Of a DNA stretch of 64,000 bases, positions 34,018 through 44,243 are shown piece by piece. The stretch's first letter is position 1. Each line of letters begins with the position of its first letter. The position numbers and the translations under genes were made by a program. The notes beneath the pieces were generated by a model. The model worked only from the letters and a program-made list of their open reading frames with translations. It made no database searches and was not told the DNA's origin. This stretch comes from Fragilaria crotonensis (Eukaryota; Bacillariophyta; Fragilariophyceae; Fragilariales; Fragilariaceae), in NCBI GenBank assembly GCA_022925895.1, contig JAKSYS010000263.1, forward strand, positions 1-64,000, given 5' to 3'.

Positions 34018-35716
34018 TGAGGATCACAACAACCGTTACAGTAACCAGCGACAACTTGGCGAGCGATAGAAAACGAATAGCGAAGAAGAAGAGAAACCGT
34101 AGTATCTGTAACTGATTTCTATCTTGTATGCGCCGGGAGGGCAACCTGAATGACCGCAGCCTTGGTTCTCTTGAGAAGAGTGTTGCAGATTTGCTTGCGG
34201 TTAGCGGTTAGCGTAATCTTCTACGGGTTCGGCTACAGTACCGGTAGTCTTGAGCCCTTGAGCACATCCAGATTTGCGAACTGGTGCTGATGATGCAATC
34301 GGAATTTCATTCTGAAGCATTCGAACTGGGCACTGTCGTCACAGTACTGTACTCGGAGTATACTCTACACTCTACTGTCCGCTCTCCACCGTCCACACGT
34401 CCGCACTCCACAGATTCAGGTCAGCGCTCACCACATTCGACAGACGTAGTTGGATGTCCAGGATGCAGCATTTGGTTTCACCAATCATGCTACTGTACTC
34501 ACATTTCTCTGGATAAATTTGCTTTAGAAGCTCATCGTGGCTTCAAGAATTCCATTCCAACACTGCAAACCCTAAATTTGACAGTCAAGAATTAAAGGCT
34601 AAATCTTGAATTGACAGCACCACATTGCTTTACTGGTAGGTGCAACTCTACAACCCTAGTCAGGTTTGACACTTTTCTCACCTTCAAAACATGTTGTGGC
34701 CCTACAAAGGTGAACCTATTATAGGGTTCCATAAGGGAAGCTCCTGAAGAAGTTTACCATTCTCAATGTTCAATGGTGGTTTTTGGAATTGAGAAAAGAT
34801 GTACCAGCAGAGTCTTTGCTTTAAATGCTCAAATGTTCCTGGAGAACAATTCTTGAATAGTCATCCTACTTAACCCAGAGTGTTGCGGTGATTCAAAATA
34901 CTATAAATTTGAATCTTGATTGCACCAGGGGTCATGCAGTTCATGGAGATGCACAAGACTTCTGGCATTACAATTGTTGAAGGTGTTGAAGATCACAGAA
35001 CTGCATGTCTTTGCTTCCAGCACAAAAAGATATGGTTGTTCAGTTGACTTTCATGTACTTTATGTGCACCTCCGCAACCAAAATAAGTTACCATCCCTCA
35101 GAACCAAACATCCAATTGGGAAATAGAAGGGTATGCTTCAGGGTGAAGCAGGTACAAGAAATTGGTGAAACCTGTTGTTTATGAGGTGTTTATTGAGAAA
35201 GGAGACAACAACAAGACTGTCAAATAATCAGGAGTTGTTGCCAGCAGGAATGTCAGCTTCTGCAGTCTTCCCCAACACTGGCAGCTATGACAGACGACAA
35301 AAAAAAAATTGCTCCAGTTGCCTCGACATAGGTCTATCATGCTACTGTACACTGTATGCATACAGAGCATCATAGGATCATACCCATGTCGTGTTCTGTG
35401 GGCGTGTATGTGTCACCTGTCACCCATACGACTAGAGGCAACGGCGGTTTTTTCATCAGTTCCTGTGCACGACGTCACGAAAACGAAAAACCGTTATGAC
35501 AATTACGAACATGGGTTTGAAGTTCGAACACGGGACTCTATGCATGTGCCATGTGCCATGTGCAATGTGTTTTCGATGTGCAAAAAGGGATCCCATGAAA
35601 GGCGACTACAAAAAATGCTCGCTCACTCTGGAAAACACGAACACGAGGCGTCTCAGCAACCAGGACAGCGTGAACGACGACAACCACTAATTTCCCGGCT
35701 ACCTCGTCAAGCAGAC
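34018..35716. other. Long spacer without a supported gene
   Basis: GTAC words occur at 34230-34375. The rest is A/T-rich with short frames (34284-34595, 34920-35126, 35175-35375) that lack conserved features. At 35535-35575 CATGTGCCATGTGC-type words repeat. Part of 35500-35716 may be the 5' leader or an extended N-terminus of the next gene. Confidence 0.4.
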
Positions 35717-36399
35717 ATGGACGACAGTTGCACTACTCCTCTTGTTGAACCACGAAAAAGTCGTGGAACACCATCTACGCCTGTTCCACCCGTCGTGAAG
35801 GGGCAACCACCGCATACTGACGAATTCTCGTGCGACATGACGATCTCGCCGGAGCAACCGCAGGCCAACACCAGTTTTTCTTCTCCTCCTCGAACTGGCG
35901 ATCCGTCGGAAGAAGAGTCCATTGCTTTGGCACGACAGCTCATGGCGCAAGAAGCATTGGGAGTCGTACGCTGCATTTTCCAGCGATTACTTACGGTACA
36001 ATACGGCACAATATTCGCAAGAAGATCTGGAAGCCCTCCATGCTGCATTGGACGACGATATCGACGAACAAGTTGGTGGTGAATCAAATGGTGAACAGTA
36101 CGAAATCATGTTACGTTTAGGCGAGGCAATTGGTGATGTCAAAAAACGAACGTTGGAAGATGGTGTCGGATCAGTACATTTCCTTGCTGCCAACGTTTGA
36201 GTTCGACCATGAAGCAGTCAAACAATTGGATGAGAATGATTCCAGACGTAAATGCTTGGTTTGTCAATTTGTCTACGAGGATGGAGAACATTTGAGAACA
36301 CTTCCGTGCGGGCACTGTTTCCATGCTGACTGCGTCGACCAGTGGTTGAAGGACAAGGATTGTTGCGCGTACTGTAGACAGCCAATTGTCCAGGGTTAA
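35717..36399 (+). CDS. RING-H2 finger protein, probable E3 ubiquitin ligase
   Basis: The C-terminal RING-H2 domain is complete: KCLVCQFVYEDGEHLRTLPC, GHCFHADCVDQW, CCAYCRQPIV. Upstream there is an acidic helical region (YSQEDLEALHAALDDDIDEQ) and a Pro/Ser-rich N-terminus starting MDDSCTTPL. Two one-base corrections are needed: one extra G near 35960 (restoring ALGSYAAFSSDYLRYN) and one extra A in the A6 run near 36141 (restoring DVKNERWKMVSDQYISLLPT). With both, the frame runs 226 residues. An open frame continues upstream of 35717, so the start is a choice. No membrane segment is seen. The target is unknown. Confidence 0.65.
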
Positions 36400-36618
36400 A
36401 GGGAGCGCATTCCTCATGTCTTTCCAGGAGAACATAGGTGCACGATGGACTGCGTTCCCCGTGTAGTGCGATTCATTAATTCTTCATGTGCCGTGAGTGG
36501 CGAGCCCGGCCGTTAGAGGATTCGTCGGAAGTCTGCTTAATAAACATGACATTAAGCTAGAAGAGCTACAACCAGAACCTTATGTGTGTCAACCTCCTCC
36601 TCGTATCGTGTTGTTTCG

Positions 36619-37167
36619 TTACAGCAACCTTATTCTTCCTACTTCTCGCCACTCTGCCACACCTGCTACCGTCCCCGGTTCTGTTTTCCACAACGCTAGT
36701 TCCGTAGCCTTAAACCCTTGACGAAGAACCACAGTCTCAGGATCAGGTACATTTTCAGTTCCATAGTACAGCGAAAAATGTGGCTCGCAGATCATTGGGG
36801 CAAACTTGGGTTCTAAAGGTCGCTCAAAGAAAGTTAGACAAGCATCCACCAATTCAATCAAACTCTGGGTTCGCTCGGCCACTGCAACGAGGGCTTGATT
36901 CCACTGCACTGTGCCATCGCGCCGCATTGATACTGTCCTATCAAGGAATTGACAATCGATACCTTTCACAAATCTGCCTCGCAAGGCTTCTTGGAGGTCC
37001 CGGCACAGTTCAGTGGGATCATCACACTGAATTCCTCCAACAATTGTCACGTGGGGTTCAAAGGGCACAGACGACGCTCCTCGTCCTTCAGCAGATAACT
37101 CATCAATCAAACCCCTCCAGTCATTCCCAACCGACGCTGGAGGGAGCAGCCAAAGTGAACATCTCAT
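36619..37167 (-). CDS. Cyclic phosphodiesterase of the 2H superfamily (CPDase)
   Basis: It is a small enzyme of the plant/yeast CPDase type, which opens ADP-ribose 1'',2''-cyclic phosphate formed in tRNA splicing. The two catalytic 2H motifs are present: PHVTIVGG (near residue 39) and PHFSLYYG (near residue 132). Length is about 182 residues, as usual for the family. The ATG at 37167 (MRCSLWLLP) fits better than the one four codons earlier. The frame is intact. The substrate assignment is by family only; other 2H proteins cleave 2',3'-cyclic nucleotides. Confidence 0.78.
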   Translation of the reverse strand: MRCSLWLLPPASVGNDWRGLIDELSAEGRGASSVPFEPHVTIVGGIQCDDPTELCRDLQEALRGRFVKGIDCQFLDRTVSMRRDGTVQWNQALVAVAERTQSLIELVDACLTFFERPLEPKFAPMICEPHFSLYYGTENVPDPETVVLRQGFKATELALWKTEPGTVAGVAEWREVGRIRLL

Positions 37168-37541
37168 CGTGTTTCCCACAATGCGGCCCTGACCACCACA
37201 ATTACTTGGAGATCTTCAGAAGTCGATGAAAAAAATTGAGGCGTATCTTTTTAGTGTCTTGCTTTTCTTCAAACGAGAGCGCAACTCGCGACACACATGA
37301 TGGTATGCATATATTTTATCTCACGAAGCAGAGGCGTGAAAATGGTACCAGGTATGGCTGGTTTCATCAAGAAACTACATATAGTACAAGTTGTGTAGGA
37401 ATGGTACAAAATCCATTGACGTCATGGAGTGAAATGCGATCCGGCATCCTCGCACCTCCGAACAACACGAGTGGCACCACACAAATAAACGATCTTGAGA
37501 CCATGAGATTGCAATGACGATTTGATCGTCTTCCAGTCCTC

Positions 37542-37615
37542 ATCAGCCGGACCTTTTTGAACTCAGAGCTCATTTATCAAGTTGGTTAGGCCCCTGAACT
37601 GAAAGGTCCGGCTGA
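37542..37615. repeat. Short foldback with ATCAGCCGGACCTTT arms
   Basis: Arms of 23-24 bp (left 37542-37565, right 37593-37615) pair with few mismatches around a 27-bp loop. The core AAGGTCCGGC matches the word at the ends of the palindrome-array block at 24990-26217. Confidence 0.6.
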
Positions 37616-37920
37616 TCGGCCATAATGAACCCACTGCTGATGTCCTTCCGATGATGGCTGTAAACGTTCGCCTCTCGCTCTACAGAATGCATTTCCGGAC
37701 GCCAATTGGCGTGGATACGTCCCTAAGTGATTCATTTCCAAAGCCAACAAGTGTGCATCCCATACCCAGCAGATTGCATGCAACAACGTTGCTGAATTGC
37801 CTCAGCAGGGTCTTCAGAAAGTTGCTCGACCATAAACACTACCTGACTATGACTATCAGCTATCAGGTGCGGAGTTATACACAGTCTCGCACTTGAAACA
37901 TAAGGAAAGGCTGCTACCGG

Positions 37921-38922
37921 CTATTTGGAGTTCTCATCATCCCAGCTTGAAGCATCTGAATAAATGAACGCTATTAGTGAACCAAAAGTGCTCTGCTTCA
38001 CTACTATTTCACTCGTTGTGTTTAATATTACTATGCGATTGTCATTTGTGGTCCTCTCCTGCCTCAATAGGTTGTATGCAGTGGCATAACTTTTGACCAC
38101 AAAGATTCCACCCACAAAAGGAGTTTGATAGAAAGCAGACGTTGATGAAGTGGGCATATACTCATGGTCGGCTTGAAATCATCCACGACATTGCTTTGCT
38201 GGAAATTCATTCGTCTAGTGTCCATCCTCGGCAACGTCAGAGTACTTGGAGCTTTCAAAGGCTGGAACCTTCATCATCTGATTTTGAACGTTCCTCTCGC
38301 ACTCCAGAATGTAGGGTTCGCCGGCAACATGGTTTGACTCAGCTGGTACGTAGCAGGGCTTGCAATGACAGACAGCAATACACAACCCGGCAATAGGAGT
38401 CAATGACCGTTGCGGAGCTTGCGGTATTGAGCCAAGTATGGCATCTCATGAAAGGCATACTTCATGATAGTCATCATAGTCATGAGGTCAGAGATTAGTC
38501 AGGAACGTTGCTCAGTTTGATGTTGCATATGACATCAGGTGTAAGTCGCTTCACTTTGCTGCTGCACCATCAAGATTAGGGCCGTGCTGGCTGCAAAAGG
38601 CCTTCAAAACAAGGAAGTCAGTGTTAAGAACTTCAGCCATGGCAATCATCGCCTTCAAAAAGTCAGTTCCAATGATGGTGTTCAAGTCGCTGAAGGTCTT
38701 CCGAAGGGTACGAGTCGAAATGCCGATGCCGCAGCATGTGACCGACAACGCTGCACCTTCCCTAGTGCCAGTAGAGAAAAAAGGCATCGATTTCGATAAA
38801 AAAGGAACACATTTGAAGGCGTTAGTCAAAGATGCAAAAAGCAGGGAAGTTCTCACAACCGAGACAGTCCTCCGCAAGTGTTCAAGGCAGGCAAGCGAGA
38901 GGGTACGGCGCATATCATTCAT
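37921..38922 (-). pseudogene. Possible broken hypothetical gene, minus strand
   Basis: Several minus-strand frames look protein-like and follow one another. They are 38922-38551 (123 codons), then a stretch at 38390-38215 (HVAGEPYILECERNVQNQMM) and 38157-37921 (TSAFYQTPFVGGIFVVKSYA). They lie in different frames without recognisable splice sites. No family is recognised. It may be a decayed gene, a retroelement remnant, or a gene damaged by assembly errors. Confidence 0.25.
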
Positions 38923-39363
38923 GAGAGCACAAACAGGGCAGATTAAAGCACAAAACTCACCCTTCCGCTAATCGAACGCCGTGTCAAGGCATTTACAACA
39001 AATGAAAGCTGTCGACTTGTGATACAGGCTTTGTTTACGGCTTTGTGCCTACCGCCTACCATGACGGATGGATTGTAACAATTATGACGAACGACGAGGT
39101 TGATTCCAAAACTTTTGCGCCAGATAAATTTTTAGAGTACTGAGTGTACGTGTTGCTACGATATTCAGCCAAAGGATGAAACCAGCCATACCAGGTGATA
39201 GTATGTGTACATACTCGTACATGCGTATGTATGATACGCGTGAAATGCGTACTACTGGCCACTGGCTACTTGTGCTGGCGAAATTAAGCATCCGCAATCC
39301 GCAATCCGCACTTCCTCGTACTTAAAAAAGCACACTCTGTCGACAAGAAATTCGATTCAACCG

Positions 39364-40991
39364 ATGCGCCGGAAGATCTCAATTCTTGATCAAGAGCCTA
39401 TGATGCAGGTCAACGAACATGAACTAGTTCCTCTTTCGATTGATCGGGACGAAGTCGTTATCCAGAGCAACGGAAAACCGTTGGATGAACGCATCCTCGA
39501 TTTGGTTGCCAAGAATCCATCCAAAGTGTATCCTACGCGATTGGTAACCGAATTGGGTCTTTCACACGATGACGCATCGGCAGAGTTATGCGGGCTCTTG
39601 AAGGCTGTCGGAAGTGGAGCATCCTTTCAATTTGAACATTTGGAAAGTGATGTTGTCATGTGTTTCTCCTTCCCACCCGATTTCCGCCAGAGAGCCAGAC
39701 GGAGTCGCGCCCAACACGAGTGGAGTGAACGACTTTGGACGACGGCAGCCTATGTGGTAAAGGTCTTGAAAATCGTGACAGCGTTTGGATTGATTCTTTC
39801 GTTACTTATTGTAACTGTTGCCGGGATGATTGGCCTAGTGGCAGCGTTGGTGGCCATGTCTCGAGCCGGCAACAGCGATCATCATCGGAACCAGCTAATG
39901 CGACGAATGCGAGATATGTTTTATTCCATGAGGCAATTAATGTGGTGCTACGCGATGTTTGGACACCATTTGGAAGGTCAAGATCCTTTTTTGAGTGAAA
40001 TAGCCTACGATGTTTCTCTCCTAACGTCAATATGCTGTGGAAATCCGAGTTCCATGTGGTTTTGGTTTCGTGCGCAACAACTGTCTCGTCGTCGCAGCTA
40101 CATGGCCCGATCCTGGGGTCGACTGGTACAGTCTGACTCTGCGGGAGTGGCAAATAGTCTCGTGCGAGTACAAGGTGAAAACGAAGAAGAGTTGCCATCG
40201 TCAAATCGTCTCGAGACGAACGAACATCGGGGATTACTGTCTTTAGCAGTGGAATTCCTGTTTGGCCCCATTCCCCTTTGCACCTGGACCGACAAGTCTC
40301 GAGAAGTGGAAGCTACGCGCTGCAGTGATTTTGGAGCAGAGTGCTAGGGATGGCAGTGCAACGCTTTCCAGCTTGACACCCTTCTTTGACGATCCTCCAG
40401 GTTCCTTGACCGACACCGTAAAAATTCAAGCGAACGGGCTTGCAATCGTGACTCATTTTCATGGCATACCGAAGCAAATGGATGACAAAGAGCAACACTT
40501 TATTTTTTCCAGAGTTGCTCGCGGAGAGCACGCATTCCACCACCTACGAAGAAGGAGCAGATTCAGATGATGGTTCTTGGCGAGCACTTCTCTATGTTCC
40601 TGATATCATACTTTGGTCTCCGACGGGTCGACTGCCGTCATCGCTTCAAGAACGACGCTACCGCCTTACTTTGCTAGGCTCGAAACAATTTCTCACATGC
40701 GTGACCATCGGGTCGTTGAATCTGATTGGCGTTTGGTGGCTGACCCTTTCGCTCCGCCCTGGCGGGGTTTTGAATGACTTCATCCGTAGTGCCGCTATTG
40801 TAAATGCACTTCAACGGACAATCATACCAATCCTGCAGTTCTATTCGGTTCTCTTCTTCATCCTTCCAGCTGGTCGCTTGTTGCTTATTCTCGGATTCAA
40901 CGCAAAGCTGGAAGCCCGTAATCGGAAGCGTGCCGATTTAGCGCATGCCTTGGGGCTGCTGCCCATCCAGCATGATGCACAAGTGCTTTAA
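39364..40991 (+). CDS. Multi-pass membrane protein, At5g03900-like, probably plastidic
   Basis: The C-terminal half matches the plant At5g03900 family, annotated loosely as iron-sulfur cluster biosynthesis family. Matching blocks are LEKWKLRAAVILEQSARDG, ALLYVPDIILWSPTGRLPSS, SLNLIGVWWLTLSLRPGG and QFYSVLFFILPAGRLLLILG, then a charged NAKLEARNRKRADLA tail. The N-terminal part has a winged-helix-like region (VYPTRLVTELGLSHDDASAE) and a membrane helix (FGLILSLLIVTVAGMIGLV). Two one-base insertions are inferred, near 40270 (C4 run) and near 40503 (T6 run). Removing them gives about 541 residues. The family function is not established, and no plastid leader is obvious at this start. Confidence 0.6.
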
Positions 40992-42405
40992 GGGTTTTGG
41001 TGGGATGGAGGTTGAGAATCAATCTCCACAGGTCGCTCCTCGGTTCCGTCTTGCTCATTGGAAAAAACACCGCTTAATAAGACCTCGAGAGCGGCCTCCA
41101 CACTTCCATGACATCGGAGTAATGCCCTGTCGGCTGCAGACTGAGTGAAGCCCATGGATTCTAGCTGCTGCAGCGCTGATTCTGCGGGATCAGACTTGAG
41201 CTTCTTTGTCGCTGCCTGTTTAAGCGGCGCTTTCGGAGCTGGCGATGATCGCTTCATGGAAGCAAAGAAATTTTGTTTCGCCCGCGTGGTATCGACTAAA
41301 TTTCGAAATCTTGAAACGATCTTGTGACGATCGCTCTCGTCTGAGAAAACCGTGGGGATGACCTTGCGGGGCTTGAGAAAAGTGACAAAGTCAACTAGCT
41401 CGGTAAAGGCTGAATGCTCCGAATAGCTAACGAGTCTAATCTCCACTTCTACCCTTTCATTTTGATTAGTTTTGTACGACATGGACTTGGTAACAATGGC
41501 GTTCTTTTTGTTCCAGTTCGATCCATTGGCCCAACCAGTTGGAAGAAAGGCCACCACCTTGGAGTACCGCTTGTGCTCCAGCGCTTCTGCATAATCACGA
41601 CATGCAGAATAGTTGGGTTGGAAGAAGGGCCACAGTTCACCAGCTAGTCCCATGGGTATGACATGAATATCTGTTTCAGAGGTGTCCAAGGTGCACAAGT
41701 CCAGTCGTTCCTGGCAACACTCCAACAATTTTTTTTTTTTTCTCTGAAACAAAAATGGGTTGTTGGGCACGGGCGGCGCACTCCCAAAGCACTTTCTCTT
41801 TTCCGATGGAGTAGCAAGACAGAAGAACCAGAGTTGAGTCGGGGGGACTTGATGAGTCGTTCGACAACCGTGGCAACCTGGTCCACCGCTTCGGATTGGG
41901 GACAAAAATCATGTTTTGGATGTCCATAAGTAGTATCGAGATACACCAAATCAATTTTTCGATTCTCGACTGCTTCTTTTAGCAGCGAGTATTCTTTCAT
42001 TGCAGGCGAGTACCGCATATCTCCACAATGCAGATGATGGTTGCCATCGGGTAGTTTTACAAGCACTATGACAGCTCCGGGACAGTGGTTGGCGTCATAG
42101 AAAGTTATCTTGGCCTCAGAGTTTTCCATCTCCCATGTCTCTCCGAAGGCATGTTCCCTTACAAACTGTGCGGGGACTTGGTGAACGTGAAGTAGCAGGG
42201 CAGCGGTGACTGGTGAGCAATGTATCACAGCAGGACCTTGGTACTTGTTGTCGCGAGGCAAACTTTGATAGTGATCTCCGTGGTAATGAGTGAGAACAAA
42301 GGTATTACTGTTGTCTGACGTCTTTCGAAGTAGAGGTCCTCGAAAGGCATCGATAAAGAGATGCGGGCAACCTTCAATTTCATGACAGTCGTTAGCCGCA
42401 TTCAT
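40988..42405 (-). CDS. SNM1/PSO2-type DNA cross-link repair nuclease with C-terminal UBA domain
   Basis: This is a metallo-beta-lactamase/beta-CASP nuclease of the SNM1 (DCLRE1) family, which trims DNA at interstrand cross-links or ends. From the ATG at 42405: FVLTHYHGDHYQSLP (the HxHxDH site), YDANHCPGAVIVLV, HCGDMRYSPAM, YLDTTYGHPKHDF, CYSIGKEKVLW, LPTGWANG and VSYSEHSAFTELVDF, all family hallmarks. A Lys/Ala linker leads to a UBA-like domain (ESALQQLESMGFTQSAADRA) near the end. Frames change near 41830 and in the long A-run near 41735. The N-terminus is short, so this is a core-only SNM1. The 3' end overlaps the convergent neighbouring gene by four bases. Confidence 0.88.
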
Positions 42406-42909
42406 CGTCGTTCTTTCTGACTGAAGATCGAGAGTCGAGATGTAGAACTCCCCTCCACCCGGGACTGAACCAGATTCGTGATCTGAGGGATGGAGGGTGG
42501 AGGGTGCACTATTCGAGTAACAGCGTACTGTAGTACTGGTACCGCCTCTGATTTTGGACGAGAACGCGTAGAAACATATGCACACGCAAATACTTCTACT
42601 AGGTACTAGTACAGTGGTACAGATATCTGTACTGTTGTACTTGCACTCCTTGCACAAAGTGCGAAGTCCTGGTTCGTACTCAATGCTGGAGTACTGTACA
42701 CTTTGTGAGTACTGGTACTAGTACCACGAACACCGAACACTGTGGAGTGCTACTACTGGGAGTAATACAAAAGTACACTTCACAAGTGATAACGGGGTGC
42801 AATCATGTAAACGAACCAAGTACGTGGTGGCCATCAGCATCATCACTGCCAAACATCACTTTCTGCACACCGAATCAGTCAGATCACCATTATCGACACC
42901 GAGTAGACC
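42406..42909. other. Divergent-promoter spacer with dense GTAC palindromes
   Basis: It lies between SNM1 and the aldo/keto reductase. From 42520 to 42780 GTAC words are almost continuous (GTACTGTAGTACTGGTACC, GTACTGGTACTAGTACC). No gene is seen. Confidence 0.55.
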
Positions 42910-44165
42910 ATGGCGACGATTCGACGATTATTTGCAGTATCTACATTGTTTGCATCGACCATCGCCTTTCAAATACCTCCGTCGATAGAACGATCAACAT
43001 GCTTGAAAGCCAAATCTGCCGATGAATTGAGTCGTCGAGACGTCATAGATCGATTTGCGGCGGCAAGCATGACCACAGCGTCTGGCTTGATGATTCCTAA
43101 GAATGCCGCGTCGGCTGAAGAATTATCTCCTGCAGTTGTGGTTCCCAAAATTAAACTTGGAGCTAGTTCCCTGGAAGTATCCCGCACCATTCAAGGGCAT
43201 TGGCAACTAGCTGGAGGACACGGAAAGTACAAAGAAACCGATGCCATTGCCAACATGGAAGCTCATTTAGCGGCTGGTATAAACACATTGGACACGGCGG
43301 ATATTTACGGCCCCTCCGAGCTTATCGTCGGAAAGTTCGCCAAGAGCAATCCGTCCGCTGTCCCTCTCACAAAGTTTTGCTGCTTTCGCTTCCTGGACGA
43401 AATTGATCGAGCTGAAGTCCGCAGTCGCATCCAAAAGTCCTGCGAACGATTGCAGGTTTCGAAACTGCCTCTAGTACAGTTCTTCTGGTCCAATTACAAA
43501 GAACCTAATTACATTAACGTTGCTCTGTGGTTGACGGAACTTAAGGATGAAGGTCTCATTCAAGAGATCGGTGCTACCAACTTCGATCTGAAGCATTTGC
43601 AAGAGTTGAAAAACGCTGGCGTGCCACTCGTGTCGCATCAAGTGCAGCTGTCGGCACTCGACCGACGACCTGTTCAGTCAGGCATGGCAGACTGGTGTCT
43701 CGAGAACAACGTTAGTTTGATTGGATTTGGAACTGTTGGAAGCGGTATTCTGTCTAGCCTCTACTTGGGTAAGAGTGCTCCGACAAACAACGAATTGAAC
43801 ACACCAAGTTTGAGAATGTACAGTAGTACGGCTGGCCGATTCGGTGAATGGAAACTTGTTCAGGAGCTTTTACAAACGATGGACGTGATTTCCAAAGAAG
43901 TGCGCGACGATGGACGCTGTGCCGAATGCAGTATTGCGAACATTGCTCAACGCTACGTCCTAGAGACACCAGCGGTGGCGGCCGTCCTAATGGAGTTCGC
44001 AATCAAGATCACATTGCCGAAAATGTTCGGACGCATGCCTTCACTTTAACCCAGGCGGAACGAGATGCAATTGACGCTGTCGTCGCCAAACGAAAGGGAC
44101 CGCAAGGTGATGTCTGGGATATCGAACGAGGCGCTCTGGCTGATATGCAAGTGAAGAAGGAGTGA
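42910..44165 (+). CDS. Plastid aldo/keto reductase with lumen-type signal and altered active site
   Basis: This is an aldo/keto reductase fold protein of about 418 residues. Residues 1-20 are a signal peptide ending in a plastid motif (IAFQIP). Residues 42-69 look like a twin-arginine lumen signal (SRRDVIDRF...NAASAEE). The barrel begins IKLGASSLEVSRTIQGHWQL. Of the catalytic tetrad, Asp and Tyr are in NTLDTADIYG and Lys in PLTKF, but the His position reads VQFFW where relatives have QFHW. A missing G near 43992 breaks the frame; restoring it joins AAVLMGVRNQDHIAENV to the C-terminus ending at 44165. It may be a redox enzyme with weak activity or an NADP(H)-binding protein. Confidence 0.8.
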
Positions 44166-44243
44166 TTACTCAAACACTACCACGCTAGCTACCAATCAAC
44201 TACCATGCAGCATTCACTTCACTGTAGTCTTCGTCATCAAGTG

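Larger units (their letters stand above)
37180..39363. other. 2.2 kb region with no confirmed gene
   Basis: It contains a hairpin at 37542-37615 and minus-strand protein-like fragments at 37921-38922 (listed separately). Near 39105-39260 there are GTAC/TACGTA words. The rest is featureless. Confidence 0.4.
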
